Below are positions 7,604 to 9,554 of a stretch of DNA of 9,554 bases, in pieces; position 1 is the stretch's first letter; each line of letters opens with the position of its first letter. The notes under the pieces were generated by a model that had not been told where the DNA came from, did no database searches, and saw nothing but the letters and a program-made list of their open reading frames with translations. A program made the translations under genes and the position numbers. Location: positions 1-9,554 of the forward strand of contig CALGLM010000224.1 in assembly GCA_937930275.1 (NCBI GenBank). Reading direction: 5' to 3'. This DNA is from an uncultured Ignavibacteria bacterium. Lineage in GTDB: Bacteria > Bacteroidota > Ignavibacteria > Ignavibacteriales > Melioribacteraceae.

Positions 7604-8728
7604 TTATTTCAACAGTTTAATTACTTCTGCAATTTGCAAAAACAATCCGTCCGGGTTAGTTTCATCAGTATTAAAAAATATCACAATAGTACTTCCTGTA
7701 GCTTTATCGTGCATCATTACGGAAGTGTAACCGGGAACAGAACCGTTGTGCCCCCAAAAATTATTGTCTCCAAAATTGGCTACTCCGTATCCGTATTGAA
7801 AATTAATCCCCAAATTTGGAATTTGATAACCCATTAGTCTTTTGGCTTGTAGCGAATCGGAAATCAACCCACCGTTTATAACCAATTCCACCCACTTCTT
7901 TACATCATAAATATCCGAAACTGCTGCCCCTGCTGCCCATCCCCAACTTATGGAAAACATCTCGGAAACGTCAACCAATTCTTCTCCTGTTAAGTAATTC
8001 CACCCTTTTATAAAATTATTAGGCATTTTGTTATTGTTAGGAAACGAAGTATTGGTAAATCCGTATTTATTATATATCCTTATTCTTAAATTCTCCTCTA
8101 AACTTTTTCCGGTAAGCATTTCGATTATTCTACCAATTAATATAGTATTTGTATTGCTGTAATAAAAGCTTGTCCCCGGTGTAAAATAATAACTTTCTGA
8201 AGCACCTATGGCTATTAACTCTTCCGGAGCTCTTGACGCCAGCGGATTATTTAACATTTCAGTCCAAAAAGCCTCGCTTTCGGTATAATTATAAATACCG
8301 CTTGTCATGTTACATAATTGATGAATAGTAACTTCGTTAGCTCTTGGGAAATCCGGAAAATATTTGCTTAGCTTATCGTATAAACTTAATTTTCCCTCAT
8401 CAACTAATTGCAATAAAACGGTAATTACCATCGATTTTGTATTACTTCCTATTCTAAACTTATAGTCCAATTTCATAGGTGTTTTCAAATATGGGTCATC
8501 ATAACCTTTTGCTTTTATGTATGTATAGCTTTTACTTGGTACCCATACACCAACAACCATCCCGGGCAAATCTGTTTTTGCCAATATCGTATCACATAAA
8601 TTATCAATTGTAGCGGTAACAAATTCGTTTTCATTGTTTATCGGTTGAGTTGAATTATCATCATTACAACCAACTGCAACAATAAATAAAAACAATATCG
8701 ATAATAATTGTAGTTTTAATCTGTTCAT
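7604..8728 (-). CDS. Serine-beta-lactamase-fold hydrolase, lipoprotein (class C / esterase-like)
   Basis: The 374-aa protein has a lipoprotein signal: a hydrophobic stretch ends in AVGC with Cys21 as the predicted lipidated residue. An Asn/Asp-rich linker follows. The penicillin-recognising serine hydrolase motifs are all present: SNTK at 95-98 (nucleophile Ser95 and Lys98 of SxxK), YSN at 190-192 (catalytic Tyr), and HNG at 327-329 in GHNGSVPGYTS, replacing KTG. HxG is usual in esterase, D-aminopeptidase or DD-peptidase-like members, and argues against a true beta-lactamase. The length suits a single catalytic domain without an added C-terminal domain. It probably acts outside the inner membrane, either in the periplasm or on the outer membrane. 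It follows the alpha/beta hydrolase gene by 31 bp with its own AAGGGG ribosome-binding site, so the two likely share a transcript. The substrate is unknown; a D-amino-acid peptide, peptidoglycan fragment or ester are all possible. Confidence 0.87.
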   Translation of the reverse strand: MNRLKLQLLSILFLFIVAVGCNDDNSTQPINNENEFVTATIDNLCDTILAKTDLPGMVVGVWVPSKSYTYIKAKGYDDPYLKTPMKLDYKFRIGSNTKSMVITVLLQLVDEGKLSLYDKLSKYFPDFPRANEVTIHQLCNMTSGIYNYTESEAFWTEMLNNPLASRAPEELIAIGASESYYFTPGTSFYYSNTNTILIGRIIEMLTGKSLEENLRIRIYNKYGFTNTSFPNNNKMPNNFIKGWNYLTGEELVDVSEMFSISWGWAAGAAVSDIYDVKKWVELVINGGLISDSLQAKRLMGYQIPNLGINFQYGYGVANFGDNNFWGHNGSVPGYTSVMMHDKATGSTIVIFFNTDETNPDGLFLQIAEVIKLLK

Positions 8729-8733
8729 AAATA

Positions 8734-8739
8734 CCCCTT
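8734..8739 (-). promoter_or_regulatory. Ribosome binding site of the serine hydrolase gene
   Basis: AAGGGG on the minus strand lies 5 nt upstream of the ATG at 8728. It supports the chosen start, which also begins the lipoprotein signal peptide. The 31-bp spacer to the upstream gene leaves little room for a separate promoter. Confidence 0.5.
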
Positions 8740-8759
8740 ATTATTTGTAAATCGGTTTT

Positions 8760-9554
8760 TTATTTTTTCAGAAATTCATTTACAGCTTTTAAATACTCAT
8801 CTTCTTTTTCCAAATGATGCATATGTGAAGCATCCTTAAATATTTCTACTTTTGCATTTTCGATTTTTGATGCATAGTAAAACGTGGTTTTGGGTGATAC
8901 CTCGTCATACTCACCGCAAGTTAATAAAACAGGAATAGTTATTAAATTTAGTTTATCGGTTAAATCAGCATCTTTTAGCGTACCGAAAATTGAAAACTCG
9001 CTTGCGCCCCACATAAAACTATATACTTCAAGTCCCATTTTTTCAAAAGTACGATTCATGCACTCAGGAAAAGGATTTATTCTGCAAACATGTAAGCTGT
9101 AAAATTTATTCATAACTTCTTGATATTTTGCATTAGCGTAATCCCCTTTGTTTTCACATTCCTTAATTATATTTTTGTCATCTTCGGGTAATTCATCAAC
9201 CATATTAGTTACATCCTCAGCGAACATTTTTGCATTTAAAAATGGTCCCGAAAGAATTAACTTGTTAATTTTTACTTCCGATTGATTTAAATAAAAATAA
9301 ACTGCCAGCATACTACCCCATGATTGCCCTAATAAATTTACTTCCTTAATATGTAAATGTTCTAATAATTTCGATATTTCATCCGAAAATCTTTTCATAT
9401 TCCACAATGTTGTATCAACCGGTCTATCCGAAAAACCGCAGCCGAGTTGGTCATAAAAGATTACTTGTCTTTCATTACCTAATTTTTCTAAGTTTTCCAT
9501 ATAATCATGAGGAGCACCAGGACCCCCATGTATAAGTAACAACGGAACATTTGC
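8760..9554 (-). CDS. Proline iminopeptidase-like alpha/beta hydrolase (S33 family), N-terminus cut by right edge
   Basis: The frame is open to the right edge and encodes 264 residues from ANVPLLLIHGGPG onward. An in-frame TTG at 9542 falls inside the first beta-strand, before HGGPG, so it is not a credible start; about 30-40 N-terminal residues are probably missing. Counting the first residue seen as 1, the landmarks are HGGPG (9-13, oxyanion-hole loop typical of prolyl iminopeptidases), DQLGCGFSD (35-43, the family's DQxGxGxS signature), GQSWGS (76-81, nucleophile Ser78), the acidic residue Asp217 in CGEYDEVSP, and His244 in DASHMHH. A helical cap (about 105-190) lies between the nucleophile and the acid. 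No lipobox or signal peptide can be judged because the start is absent. Family members release N-terminal proline or hydrolyse amino-acid amides; some are esterases. It is followed by the serine hydrolase gene, so both may act on peptides. Confidence 0.87.
   Translation of the reverse strand, partial: ANVPLLLIHGGPGAPHDYMENLEKLGNERQVIFYDQLGCGFSDRPVDTTLWNMKRFSDEISKLLEHLHIKEVNLLGQSWGSMLAVYFYLNQSEVKINKLILSGPFLNAKMFAEDVTNMVDELPEDDKNIIKECENKGDYANAKYQEVMNKFYSLHVCRINPFPECMNRTFEKMGLEVYSFMWGASEFSIFGTLKDADLTDKLNLITIPVLLTCGEYDEVSPKTTFYYASKIENAKVEIFKDASHMHHLEKEDEYLKAVNEFLKK

Noticed and set aside
7634..7837. Plus-strand open frame opposite the end of the serine hydrolase gene
   Set aside because: It is antisense to the conserved HNG-containing region, lies downstream of a strong terminator and has no family features.
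7604..8728. Antibiotic-resistance beta-lactamase
   Set aside because: The third motif is HNG rather than KTG, and the protein has a lipoprotein signal. The wider class C-like family is mostly esterases and peptidases, so a resistance role is not supported.
8884..9102. Plus-strand open frame opposite the alpha/beta hydrolase gene
   Set aside because: It is antisense to the catalytic Asp and cap region of a well-supported enzyme and has no recognisable domain.
9540..9542. TTG at 9542 as the start of the alpha/beta hydrolase
   Set aside because: It lies within the strand leading into HGGPG. The frame continues upstream to the window edge, and the family needs an N-terminal segment before this motif.

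Overview
The window is AT-rich bacterial chromosomal DNA. It most likely comes from the Ignavibacteriota or another Bacteroidota/Chlorobiota-related lineage. The best clue is the C-terminal tail of the large secreted protein, which carries the NFPNPFNPST signature of type IX secretion sorting domains as found in Ignavibacteria. Lineage is inferred from this tail and the base composition; no rRNA or other marker gene is present.

Left block (1-5193, all minus strand). This is a tight four-gene cluster read from 5193 down to the left edge: a YfhO-family polytopic membrane protein, a Wzx-like polysaccharide flippase, a class I SAM-dependent methyltransferase, and the N-terminal part of a glycosyltransferase cut by the edge. 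The junctions are a 5-bp gap, a 17-bp overlap and a 1-bp TAATG overlap, so the genes are almost certainly co-transcribed and probably translationally coupled. Together they look like part of a surface-glycan locus: sugar transfer, membrane translocation of a lipid-linked glycan, and glycan methylation.

Middle (5194-7603). A 218-bp divergent intergenic region separates yfhO from a plus-strand gene that starts at the ATG at 5412. That gene encodes a 693-aa secreted protein with a signal peptide, 13 clear Asp-box-like repeats of about 41 residues plus a split fourteenth (so probably two seven-bladed beta-propellers), and a type IX sorting tail. A strong hairpin terminator follows at 7515-7556, in the gap between convergent genes.

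Right block (7604-9554, minus strand). A proline iminopeptidase-like alpha/beta hydrolase, cut at its N-terminus by the right edge, is followed 31 bp later by a serine-beta-lactamase-fold lipoprotein. These two probably form an operon ending at the shared terminator. Both may act on peptides or peptide-like amides, but substrates cannot be read from the sequence.

No RNA genes, CRISPR arrays, insertion sequences or prophage features were seen. The most notable points are the regular double-propeller secreted protein and the YfhO-led glycan cluster; neither is clearly a wholly new system.
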